This document shows positions 1 through 5,412 of a stretch of DNA of 6,137 bases, piece after piece. The stretch comes from Spongiicolonus versatilis (lineage in GTDB: Bacteria; Pseudomonadota; Gammaproteobacteria; Arenicellales; Spongiicolonaceae). The stretch lies in NCBI GenBank assembly GCA_028286165.1, contig JAPYMU010000066.1, positions 1-6,137 of the forward strand, written 5' to 3'. How positions within the stretch are numbered: the first letter of the stretch is position 1; each line of letters opens with the position of its first letter. The notes beneath the pieces are model-generated. The model did not search any database and was not told where the DNA came from. It saw nothing but the letters and a program-made list of their open reading frames with translations. The translations under genes were made by a program, and so were the position numbers.

Positions 1-237
1 CCGCGCCACCTGCCGCTCGCTCAACCCCTCAGCCAGCATCCGGTCCACAATCCCCCGCGTCGTCCTCAGCAAATCCTCCGACGCCATCTTCGCCACAGTG
101 AACGCCCGCGTGTGGGCCTCCTGCCAAAGGCCGCGCCAATCCCCCGTCACCACCAGGCCTTTGGCTCGAAAATACTCCACCGCCTCCGCCGGCTGGAGTT
201 TCAGCCGCGTAGGCGATGTCGATGCCGACCACCTCAT
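1..237 (-). CDS. Phage head morphogenesis protein (Mu gpF / SPP1 gp7 family), N-terminal part, runs off the left edge
   Basis: Seventy-nine codons are visible from an ATG at 237 to the window edge with no stop. The stretch at residues 14-79 (RLKLQPAEAVEYFRAKG, then DWRGLWQEAHTRAFTVAK) matches the start of Mu gpF-like minor head proteins, which typically begin with a 'PPxEAIxYFxxKG...DWxDxWxEEHxxAFTVAK' pattern. In such phages this protein sits at the portal and helps assemble the capsid. The start is supported by a GGAGGGAGGTG purine-rich stretch just upstream and by a 4-base ATGA overlap with the preceding minus-strand frame, the usual coupling in phage structural operons. The rest lies outside the window, so completeness cannot be judged. 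Family assignment is from recalled motif similarity. Confidence 0.72.
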   Translation of the reverse strand, partial: MRWSASTSPTRLKLQPAEAVEYFRAKGLVVTGDWRGLWQEAHTRAFTVAKMASEDLLRTTRGIVDRMLAEGLSERQVAR

Positions 238-389
238 CCATCACCTCCCTCCGCCGCGCCGAGCAAGTCGGCGATAAAGAGCAAGCGTACGAGTTTCTCC
301 TCCAACTGCGCCGCGTCAGGCGCGGCCGGGCTGGGCGCGTTGAAGTCCCATCCCTTGACACTCCATGCATCGATGATGCAAACTTGTTT
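234..389 (-). pseudogene. C-terminal remnant of an unidentified phage gene upstream of the minus-strand gpF
   Basis: An open stretch of 51 codons follows an in-frame TAA (390-392) and ends in a TGA (234-236) that overlaps the ATG of the minus-strand head morphogenesis gene. It contains no ATG or GTG start; only internal TTG codons exist. The translated end includes VKGWDFNAPSP and then a hydrophobic-acidic helix (LEEKLVRLLFIADLLG). The ATGA overlap suggests that this is the genuine end of the preceding phage gene. By synteny the portal protein (DUF935/Mu gp29) would be expected there, but I do not recognise that family in the residues. The missing start suggests that its front was lost at a rearrangement point near 390-460. 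Confidence 0.4.
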
Positions 390-465
390 TTATCGAAGCG
401 TCGCTGGCTTGGCCGTACGGCACCGGGCGCGCGGACAAAGACTAATGTTGTAGGAGCGTCTGCTA
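390..465. other. Short divergent gap between phage fragments; likely rearrangement boundary
   Basis: This 76-bp stretch separates minus-strand from plus-strand phage fragments and carries no convincing gene. It ends with AGGAG at 452-456, nine bases before the ATG at 466, a plausible ribosome binding site for the plus-strand gpF-like gene. No good -35/-10 pair was found. Confidence 0.4.
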
Positions 466-1188
466 ATGAAACATATCGCGGAAATTACAAACCTTGCGGA
501 ATTGAAGTCGGCAGTCCGGGCGCAAATAGAGAAAGAATGCGAATCAGGCACCTCGCACGATTGCGCTAAGCGCCTGTCGTCCGGATTGAAAAAGGCGCTG
601 AATGAAGGCGTGGCGGGCGCCAGCGAGATTTCCGGCTGGCGCGGCAAGTGGTTTACCGAAGCACTTGAGACGCTGGTTCTCACCTACACGATGAATATCT
701 ACGCCGCCGGGCGCTACCGGCAGCAGAAGGAGGGGGCGGCGACGCGGCCGTGGTGGCGGTATGTGGCAGTGCTCGATAATGTGACGCGCGACAGCCACCG
801 CGCGTTGCACGGGAAAATTCTGCGGCACGATGACCCGGCGTGGGAGGCGATCTATCCGCCGAATGGGTTTAATTGCCGCTGCCGGGTGGCGACGATGACC
901 GAGGATGAAGCGGCAGGCAAGGTGGTCGAAAACGCCAGAATAGAGACGATTAACCAGTGCGCTGGAGGGGATCGCGCCGGGAACACGCTGTTTTGGCCGG
1001 GAAAGCGCGTTTGCTGGGTCGATACGGACGGCAGCGAGTATTACAGCGAACCGGCGCCTGGCTGGGCTTTTAATCCGGGCGTGACGCCCATCGATTTTGA
1101 TTGGTTATTCGACCAGATGTTCTGGTGGTTTGAGGGGGCGGAATTACAGTTTTCGCCGCCGTGGGCATCTACATCCCACCACCCCTGA
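466..1188 (+). CDS. Phage head morphogenesis protein (Mu gpF / SPP1 gp7 family), short form
   Basis: This encodes a 240-residue protein with the C-terminal core of Phage_Mu_F proteins. Visible motifs are IYAAGRYRQQ (79-87), WRYVAVLDNVTRDSHRALHGK (97-117), DDPAWEAIYPPNGFNCRCRV (122-141) and APGWAFNPG (197-205). The family's 'T/R-x-x-H-x-x-L-x-G' and 'PP-x-G-x-x-C-R-C' signatures are therefore both present. Known relatives are minor head proteins bound at the portal, usually 400 or more residues. Here the usual N-terminal region (EAIxYF...AFTVAK) is absent; the first ~55 residues are hydrophilic and not recognised. An in-frame TAG lies just upstream, and AGGAG nine bases before the ATG supports this start. 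The last ~30 residues after NPG are also unfamiliar. It may be a truncated, defective copy or a divergent short form. The stop abuts a terminator. Confidence 0.7.
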   Translation: MKHIAEITNLAELKSAVRAQIEKECESGTSHDCAKRLSSGLKKALNEGVAGASEISGWRGKWFTEALETLVLTYTMNIYAAGRYRQQKEGAATRPWWRYVAVLDNVTRDSHRALHGKILRHDDPAWEAIYPPNGFNCRCRVATMTEDEAAGKVVENARIETINQCAGGDRAGNTLFWPGKRVCWVDTDGSEYYSEPAPGWAFNPGVTPIDFDWLFDQMFWWFEGAELQFSPPWASTSHHP

Positions 1189-1210
1189 CCGCCGCGAGGC
1201 GGCTTTTTTA
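1189..1210 (+). terminator. Rho-independent terminator after the gpF-like gene
   Basis: A perfect 5-bp GC stem CCGCC (1189-1193) / GGCGG (1198-1202) with a GCGA tetraloop is followed by C and six T residues (1204-1209). The stem begins on the base right after the TGA at 1186-1188. It would end plus-strand transcription of the head gene before the DUF1799 gene. Confidence 0.72.
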
Positions 1211-1215
1211 TATGC

Positions 1216-1536
1216 ATGGAGAGTTTTTATGCGCACTTCCCGGAATTGAGGGATGGCGGCGCAGACGAGGTTGAACAAGATGCGGCCCAATTCGGCATTG
1301 CCCTGCCGCCGCCGGCGCGCCGGGATTTGCCGGTGCTGCCCGAGAACTGGGACACGGTGATGGCCTTCACCGCCGTCCAAACCCAATGGCGCCACGACCC
1401 CTCGGGCCATCCCACCGGCCTGGATTACGCCGCCTGCCGCGCCGCCGTCGCCGCGATGGGGCTGGTGTGGAAAAAGGTGTTCCCCGGCCTGCGCGTGATG
1501 GAGGCCGAGACGCTGGAGGCGATTCAGTCGCGGTAA
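1216..1536 (+). CDS. DUF1799-type phage tail region protein
   Basis: The 106-residue product contains PVLPENWDTVMAFTAVQTQW (39-58), HPTGLDYAACRAAVAAMG (65-82) and FPGLRVMEAETLE (89-101). This matches the DUF1799 family pattern (PENW...F...TQWR...GxTGLDY...LRxMExxxLE). DUF1799 genes lie between the tail assembly chaperone and the tape-measure gene in lambda-like and Mu-like tailed phages, and the next plus-strand frame here is indeed a tape-measure start. The function is not established; a role in tail assembly is inferred from position. The start is uncertain: ATG at 1216 (or 1212, another frame) directly follows the terminator T-tract and lacks a clear Shine-Dalgarno sequence. The frame is the same as the upstream gpF-like gene, separated only by its TGA and nine sense codons. 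The length is near normal for the family. Confidence 0.72.
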   Translation: MESFYAHFPELRDGGADEVEQDAAQFGIALPPPARRDLPVLPENWDTVMAFTAVQTQWRHDPSGHPTGLDYAACRAAVAAMGLVWKKVFPGLRVMEAETLEAIQSR

Positions 1537-1628
1537 AGAAACCGCAGCACGCCGCCGACCGCCGCAGCCGCGCCGGCCAGCATGATTGCGTAGATGGCGC
1601 CGAACCAAATGAAAAATCCGCTATTCAT
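1524..1628 (-). CDS. Possible 34-residue single-pass membrane peptide, antisense in the phage tail region
   Basis: An ATG-initiated frame of 34 codons fills the gap between the DUF1799 stop and the tape-measure start on the opposite strand. It begins MNSGFFIWFGAIYAIMLAG and continues with an alanine/glycine/valine-rich hydrophobic stretch, ending RFLYRD. That is one membrane helix with a basic C-terminal flank. It has no recognisable Shine-Dalgarno sequence (CTCCCCC precedes the ATG), and I do not recognise a family. It may be a chance frame in GC-rich DNA. The opposing plus strand shows only an in-frame upstream extension of the tape-measure gene, which is also weak. Confidence 0.25.
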   Translation of the reverse strand: MNSGFFIWFGAIYAIMLAGAAAAVGGVLRFLYRD

Positions 1629-1635
1629 GGGGGAG
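1629..1635 (+). promoter_or_regulatory. Shine-Dalgarno of the tape-measure fragment
   Basis: GGGGGAG is placed six bases before the ATG at 1642. It decides the start in favour of 1642 over in-frame ATGs further upstream (such as the one opening MAPNQMKN). Confidence 0.5.
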
Positions 1636-1641
1636 CATAAA

Positions 1642-1755
1642 ATGCCCGACGACCTGAAAGTCGGCATCAAGTTAACCGCCGCCGGCAAAGGCTTTGTCGG
1701 CGAGGTGCGCATGGCCAAGCGCGAGTTGGACAAACTCACCGGCAGTACCGGCTGA
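1642..1755 (+). pseudogene. Phage tail tape-measure protein, N-terminal fragment (37 residues)
   Basis: The frame encodes MPDDLKVGIKLTAAGKGF, continues VGEVRMAKRELDKLTG, then reaches a TGA at 1753-1755. The 'DLKVGIKLTADGKGFVGEVRxxKRELDxL' opening is characteristic of tape-measure proteins in Mu-like and lambda-like prophages. Those proteins are usually many hundreds of residues long and set tail length. Here only the first ~36 residues remain. Downstream DNA reads as the reverse complement of lptG, so the rest of the phage gene has been lost at the phage/host junction. It is preceded by a good ribosome binding site and, two features upstream, by a DUF1799 gene, the expected order. Confidence 0.7.
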
Positions 1756-2460
1756 CAATCTGGCGTTGCTACCCGGCGGCGGCGAAAATGCCCATGGCAG
1801 CATCGCATGGCGCGTGGTTTGCGGCGCGCTGGTGACGACGGTGCGGGTTGCATCCTGCAGTTGCCAGCCGCCGGCATGGTGCACCGCCCGCGCGGCGTGC
1901 ACCACGTGGCTGAGCGCGCGCGCGCCGCCGGCGCCGGTGATGGTGAACACTTTAATCTCGCGCAGCGAATTGTCCGGCAGAACTTCACCGATGCGCACGA
2001 ACTGGTTGCCGTCGCGCAGCCAGATTTTTTCGCCGCTGCCGCGCACTTCACGGTGCAGCGCGGCGGCGCGCACGCGCTCGGCCAGGCGCTCGGTTTGCGG
2101 CGCCACCACTTCGCCCACCATCATCGCCGCTGCCGCCAGCGGCGCGCCGGCCAGCAGCACGGTGAAGGTAATGCGCGGCAGTGAACGGCCGGCGGCGCGC
2201 ATCGCCGACAACTCCGAAGTCGCCGCCAGTTGGCCGAGTCCCAGCACCGCGCCCAGCAGCAGCGCCATGGGGAACAGCGCGGTGGCGAAGCCCGGCAGGC
2301 TGAGCAGCGCAAAGCGCGCCATCACCGTGAAGTCGTAGTCCGCCGCCGCCGCGCCCAACTCGCCGATGAAGGTGACCAGCGCAAACAGCGCCAGCAGCGC
2401 GGCAAACACCATCAACATGCGGCGCAAAACGTGGCCGGCCAGGTACAGATCCAGAATCAC
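1672..2460 (-). pseudogene. lptG: LPS export permease LptG, C-terminally truncated by phage DNA
   Basis: LptG is an inner-membrane subunit of the LptB2FG ABC transporter, which extracts lipopolysaccharide from the inner membrane. The GTG start at 2460 overlaps the lptF stop (GTGA) and has a strong GGGGGGGAGG site upstream. Residues 1-~230 are normal: a first membrane helix (about 13-33), ALFPMALLLGAVLGLGQL (61-78), TSELSAMRAAG (81-91), GEVVAPQTE (116-124), then the periplasmic beta-jellyroll region with IWLRDGNQFVRIGEVLPDN (146-164). Native sequence ends near LPWAFSPPP (about residue 229); the last ~30 codons to the TGA are antisense of the tape-measure gene. The family is about 350-360 residues, so the C-terminal membrane helices are missing. 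A functional permease is unlikely from this copy. Confidence 0.85.
1740..1775. other. Phage / lptG junction (approximate)
   Basis: Plus-strand tape-measure homology ends at about 1752, and minus-strand LptG homology (TTRHAMLPWAFSPPP) ends at about 1770. The exact base cannot be fixed by eye. No Mu-type end, integrase, att repeat or target duplication is visible here. The join falls inside a phage gene, so it looks like a deletion or recombination endpoint (or an assembly join) and not a clean integration site. Confidence 0.6.
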
Positions 2461-3367
2461 CGCCTCCCCCCCTGCAACCACGGCGGCAGCAACCGCGCAT
2501 TGCAACTCCGCCGCCGCCAGCAGTAAACCGCGACTGACAGGAACGCCCCGTGCAGCAGCCACAGCATGCCCGGCGCCGCTCACCCGCCGGCCAGGCGCCG
2601 GCGCCGAGGGTCCGGGCGGCCGCCTGGGCGCCGTCACCAAAGCCGCCCGGCCGCTCGGGAATGCGCAGGCGGTATTCGGCAAAACGCAGCATGCGCACGG
2701 CATTCGGCGCCGCGCCCCAGGCATCGCTTTCCACGCGCACACCGTTTTCCAGCACCAGTTGCCGCGCGCCGTCTTCGGCAAAGCGGGTGGCGGCGCGCTC
2801 GGCCAGCACCACGCCTTCGGCGGCAGCCGATTCGTGAAACAGAAAAATATTGCGGAAGCCGCCGCCCGCGCCGCGCGATTCCACAAAATAAACTTTGCGC
2901 CCGCCGTCCACCGGCACGAAAGTGGCCGGCGCGATGTCCTCCACCTCCAGACGCTCCTGGTAAAAATGCTTCAGCGCATGGCCATGGCGCGCCGCCAGCG
3001 GCGCCAGCGCAAGGGAAAAGCCCAGCACCAAAACCGCCGCCGCCGCGCCGAGCAGCGCAAGGGGCGGCAGCATCGCGTTGATGCTCATGCCGGCGGCGGC
3101 GTGGGCGGTGAGTTCGTTGTCGCGCCGCCAGCGGCCGGCCACCATCAGCGCCGCCAGGTAAAGCGCCAGCGGCAAAATCAAATCGGCGTAAGTGGCCAGT
3201 TTCAGCAGCAGCAGAAAAAACACGCCGCCGGCCGGCAGTGACCCGGCCGCCACCTGGCCGAGAAAACCGAGGGAGCGGACGGTGAGAAAAATCAGCAGCA
3301 GCACCAGCGCCACGCCGAGCCACGCGCCCGCCATTTCGCGGACCAGGGCGCGTTGCAGAATGCGCAT
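2457..3367 (-). pseudogene. lptF: LPS export permease LptF with internal deletion and frameshift
   Basis: LptF pairs with LptG in the LptB2FG lipopolysaccharide extractor. Residues 1-~262 from the ATG at 3367 read as LptF: helix 1 (about 14-36), LILPLALYLAALMVAGRWRR (63-82) with DNELTAHAAAG (83-93), helix 3 (about 98-122), and the periplasmic domain including FVESRGAGGGFRNIFLFHES (161-180) and MLRFAEYRLRIPE (226-238). The frame then loses homology near 2580. The authentic C-terminus (GMLWLLHGAFLSVAVYCW, ending LLPPWLQGGRR) resumes in another frame after a TGA at 2580-2582 and ends at 2457, overlapping the lptG GTG. Compared with E. coli LptF (366 residues), roughly 60-75 residues are missing, including the WR...P and PLS...PRxGR region. 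The ATG lacks an obvious ribosome site. Confidence 0.82.
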
Positions 3368-3410
3368 GACGGTTTTGGGTGCGGGTGCGGGTGCGAAAAG
3401 CGGTGGAAAG

Positions 3411-3420
3411 CGTTATCATA
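3411..3420. promoter_or_regulatory. Candidate -10 elements in the divergent lptF-pepA promoter region
   Basis: The 78-bp gap between divergent lptF and pepA holds the only AT-rich patch nearby, CGTTATCATA. On the minus strand it reads TATGAT (a good -10 for lptF), and on the plus strand TATCAT (a weaker -10 for pepA). No convincing -35 hexamer is seen at 16-18 bp on either strand. Three GGTGCG-like hexamers occupy roughly 3378-3395. Confidence 0.3.
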
Positions 3421-3445
3421 CCGCAACACCCCAACGGAGATTTTC

Positions 3446-4945
3446 ATGAGAACTTATCTTGCAAGCGCCGCCGAGACCTGCGACTGCGCGGTGGCGGCGG
3501 TGCATGAGGAGGGCCGCGGCGCGGCATTCGGCGCGGCGGCAAAGGCGCTGGACAAGGCCGCCGGCGGCGCATTGCAACGTGCATTCAGCAGCGGCGCGGC
3601 GCTGCCCAAAGTCGGCGATGCGCTGCTGCTGCACACGCCGAAGCCGGTGGTGATGGTCGGCGCCGGCAAAAAGTCGGCCGGCCTCAGCGACGGTGATTAC
3701 CGTAAAATTATTGCGGCGGCGGCCGGGGCGCTGCGAAAAACTTCGGCGGCTAACGCGGCGTTTTACCTGGATGAGTTGGCGGTGAAAGGCCGCAGCAGCG
3801 AATGGAAAGCGCGCGCGGCGGTGGGCGTGGTGGAAAGCGAGTTTTACCGGTTTGATGAATTAAAAAGCAAGCCGCAGCCGCCCGGCCACCGCATCAAAAG
3901 CATCGCGTGGATTGTCCCCTCTGCTGCGCGGCGCAAACTTGCGGCAAACGGATTGCAAGAGGGCGGGGCCCTTGCCGAAGGCGCCAACCTGGCCCGCGAC
4001 CTCGGCAATTTGCCGGGCAATGTGTGCACCCCGGCCTACCTCGCCGACCGCGCGCTGCAGATGCGCCGCAGCCATGGTCTGCAAGTGACGGTTCTGGAAG
4101 AGGAGCGCATGGCCGCGCTTAAGATGGGCGCGCTGCTTTCGGTTTCACGCGGCAGCCGCGAGCCGGCGAAATTGGTTGTGCTCAAATACAACGGCGCGCG
4201 CGACCCCAAGGCGCCGCCGGCGGTTTTGGTCGGCAAGGGTTTGACGTTTGACGCCGGCGGCATCTCGCTGAAGCCGGCGGCCAACATGGAAGACATGAAA
4301 TACGACATGTGCGGCGGCGCCAGCGTGTTCGGCGCCCTCGCCGCCTGTGCGCGCATGCAAATTAAATTAAACGTGGTGGGCGTCATCCCCAGCAGCGAAA
4401 ATCTTCCCGACGGCGCGGCCAACAAACCCGGCGACATTGTCACCAGCATGTCCGGCCGCACCATTGAAATCCTCAACACCGACGCCGAAGGCCGGCTGAT
4501 CTTGTGCGACGCGCTGACCTACGCCGCGCGCTTCAAGCCGGCGGTGGTGGTGGACATCGCCACCCTGACCGGCGCCTGCGTGGTCGCCCTCGGCGCGCCG
4601 GCCAGCGGCCTGTTCAGCAACAACCAAAAACTCGCCGCCCAATTAATTAAGAGCGGCGATGCGGCCGGCGACCGCGCCTGGCAACTGCCGTTGTGGGACG
4701 ACTACGCCCGGCAACTGGACTCGCCTTTCGCCGACATCGCCAACATCGGCGGCCGCGGCGCCGGCGCCGTCACCGCCGCCTGCTTCCTCGCCAAGTTCAC
4801 CGGGGATTTTCGCTGGGCGCACCTTGACATCGCCGGCACCGCCTGGGGCGGCGCGCCGCGCAAACTTGCCAGCGGCCGGCCGGTGCCGTTGCTGGTGCAG
4901 TTTCTGCGCGACTGCGCCCAGGGCGCGCTGCGGGATTTTTTCTAA
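3446..4945 (+). CDS. pepA: Cytosol aminopeptidase / leucyl aminopeptidase PepA (M17)
   Basis: PepA is a hexameric two-metal exopeptidase of the M17 family that removes N-terminal residues, often leucine, from peptides in the cytoplasm. In E. coli it also binds DNA (Xer recombination, carAB control). The 499-residue product is full length (E. coli 503). Metal and catalytic residues are all visible: K264 and D269 in VGKGLTFDAGG, catalytic K276 in SLKP, D287 in KYDMCGG, and D346, E348 and R350 in the signature NTDAEGRL. Further conserved blocks are LARDLGNLPGNVCTPAYLA, ATLTGACVVALG, FADIANIGGR and WAHLDIAGTAWGG. I chose the ATG at 3446 over an in-frame upstream ATG (3353) because GGAGA precedes it closely, the length fits, and 3353 lies inside lptF. 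It is divergent from lptF and 7 bp upstream of holC, so it probably leads a pepA-holC-valS operon. No defect is seen. Confidence 0.96.
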   Translation: MRTYLASAAETCDCAVAAVHEEGRGAAFGAAAKALDKAAGGALQRAFSSGAALPKVGDALLLHTPKPVVMVGAGKKSAGLSDGDYRKIIAAAAGALRKTSAANAAFYLDELAVKGRSSEWKARAAVGVVESEFYRFDELKSKPQPPGHRIKSIAWIVPSAARRKLAANGLQEGGALAEGANLARDLGNLPGNVCTPAYLADRALQMRRSHGLQVTVLEEERMAALKMGALLSVSRGSREPAKLVVLKYNGARDPKAPPAVLVGKGLTFDAGGISLKPAANMEDMKYDMCGGASVFGALAACARMQIKLNVVGVIPSSENLPDGAANKPGDIVTSMSGRTIEILNTDAEGRLILCDALTYAARFKPAVVVDIATLTGACVVALGAPASGLFSNNQKLAAQLIKSGDAAGDRAWQLPLWDDYARQLDSPFADIANIGGRGAGAVTAACFLAKFTGDFRWAHLDIAGTAWGGAPRKLASGRPVPLLVQFLRDCAQGALRDFF

Positions 4946-4952
4946 GTCGGCG

Positions 4953-5411
4953 ATGACCGGGCGGGTGGATTTTTATATTGCCGATGGCGCGCGGGCTGCT
5001 GAGCGCGGCAACGGCGCGCGGACCGAGGTGCTGGCCTGCCGCCTGGCCGAAAAAGCCTGGCGCCTGGGCCACCGCGTTTATGTGCATACCAATGGCGAAG
5101 AGGAGTCGCGGCGGCTGGACCAACTGCTGTGGACTTTTTCCCAGGGCAGTTTTGTGCCGCACCGTTGCCTCGGCGCCGGCCACCGCGACAGTGTCGACGG
5201 CGACCCGGTCGCCATCGGCCACGCGGAACCGCAGGGTGAGGGCGGGCGCGAAGTGCTGATTAATTTGCAGGACGCCGCCGCCGGCTGGTTCGGCCGCTTT
5301 GAGCGCATCGCCGAAGTGGTGGGCGAGGGTGAGGCCCACAAGGCGCGCGCGCGGGAACGGTACAAAAACTATAAAAACGACGGCGTGGAAGTGGTGGTCC
5401 ACAACCTCTGA
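4953..5411 (+). CDS. holC: DNA polymerase III subunit chi (HolC)
   Basis: HolC is the chi subunit of the DNA polymerase III clamp-loader complex. In E. coli it binds psi (HolD) and the C-terminal tail of single-stranded DNA-binding protein. The 152-residue product (E. coli 147) shows VDFYIAD (5-11), ACRLAEKAWRLGHRVYVHT (28-46), RRLDQLLWTFSQGSFVPH (53-70), DPVAIGH (84-90), REVLINL (99-105) and RARERYKNYKNDGVEVVVH (132-150). These match the RLDxxLW, SFVPH, ILI-L and ARERYKxY blocks of the family. The ATG lies 7 bp after the pepA stop, and the next frame begins 1 bp after the TGA, so translation is probably coupled in one operon. The gene appears intact. Confidence 0.93.
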   Translation: MTGRVDFYIADGARAAERGNGARTEVLACRLAEKAWRLGHRVYVHTNGEEESRRLDQLLWTFSQGSFVPHRCLGAGHRDSVDGDPVAIGHAEPQGEGGREVLINLQDAAAGWFGRFERIAEVVGEGEAHKARARERYKNYKNDGVEVVVHNL

Positions 5412-5412
5412 C

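Noticed and set aside
366..380. TGCATC-GAT-GATGCA inverted repeat followed by a short T-rich run, as a terminator
   Set aside because: The stem is only 6 bp and AT-rich, the T-run is not adjacent, and no plus-strand gene ends before it.
216..569. Plus-strand frame of 117 codons at the left end
   Set aside because: It has no recognisable motif, overlaps the better-supported minus-strand gpF start and the plus-strand gpF gene, and has no coding character.
1740..1775. Prophage attachment site at the lptG junction
   Set aside because: The junction lies inside a tape-measure gene, and no integrase, phage end or direct repeat is visible.
2366..3241. Long plus-strand open frame (291 codons) opposite lptF
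   Set aside because: The composition is Arg/Gln/Ala/His-rich with no motif, and the minus strand clearly encodes LptF here. It is a GC-rich shadow frame.
3378..3396. Triple GGTGCG hexamer upstream of pepA as an operator
   Set aside because: Three short direct copies in GC-rich DNA are too few to call a binding site.
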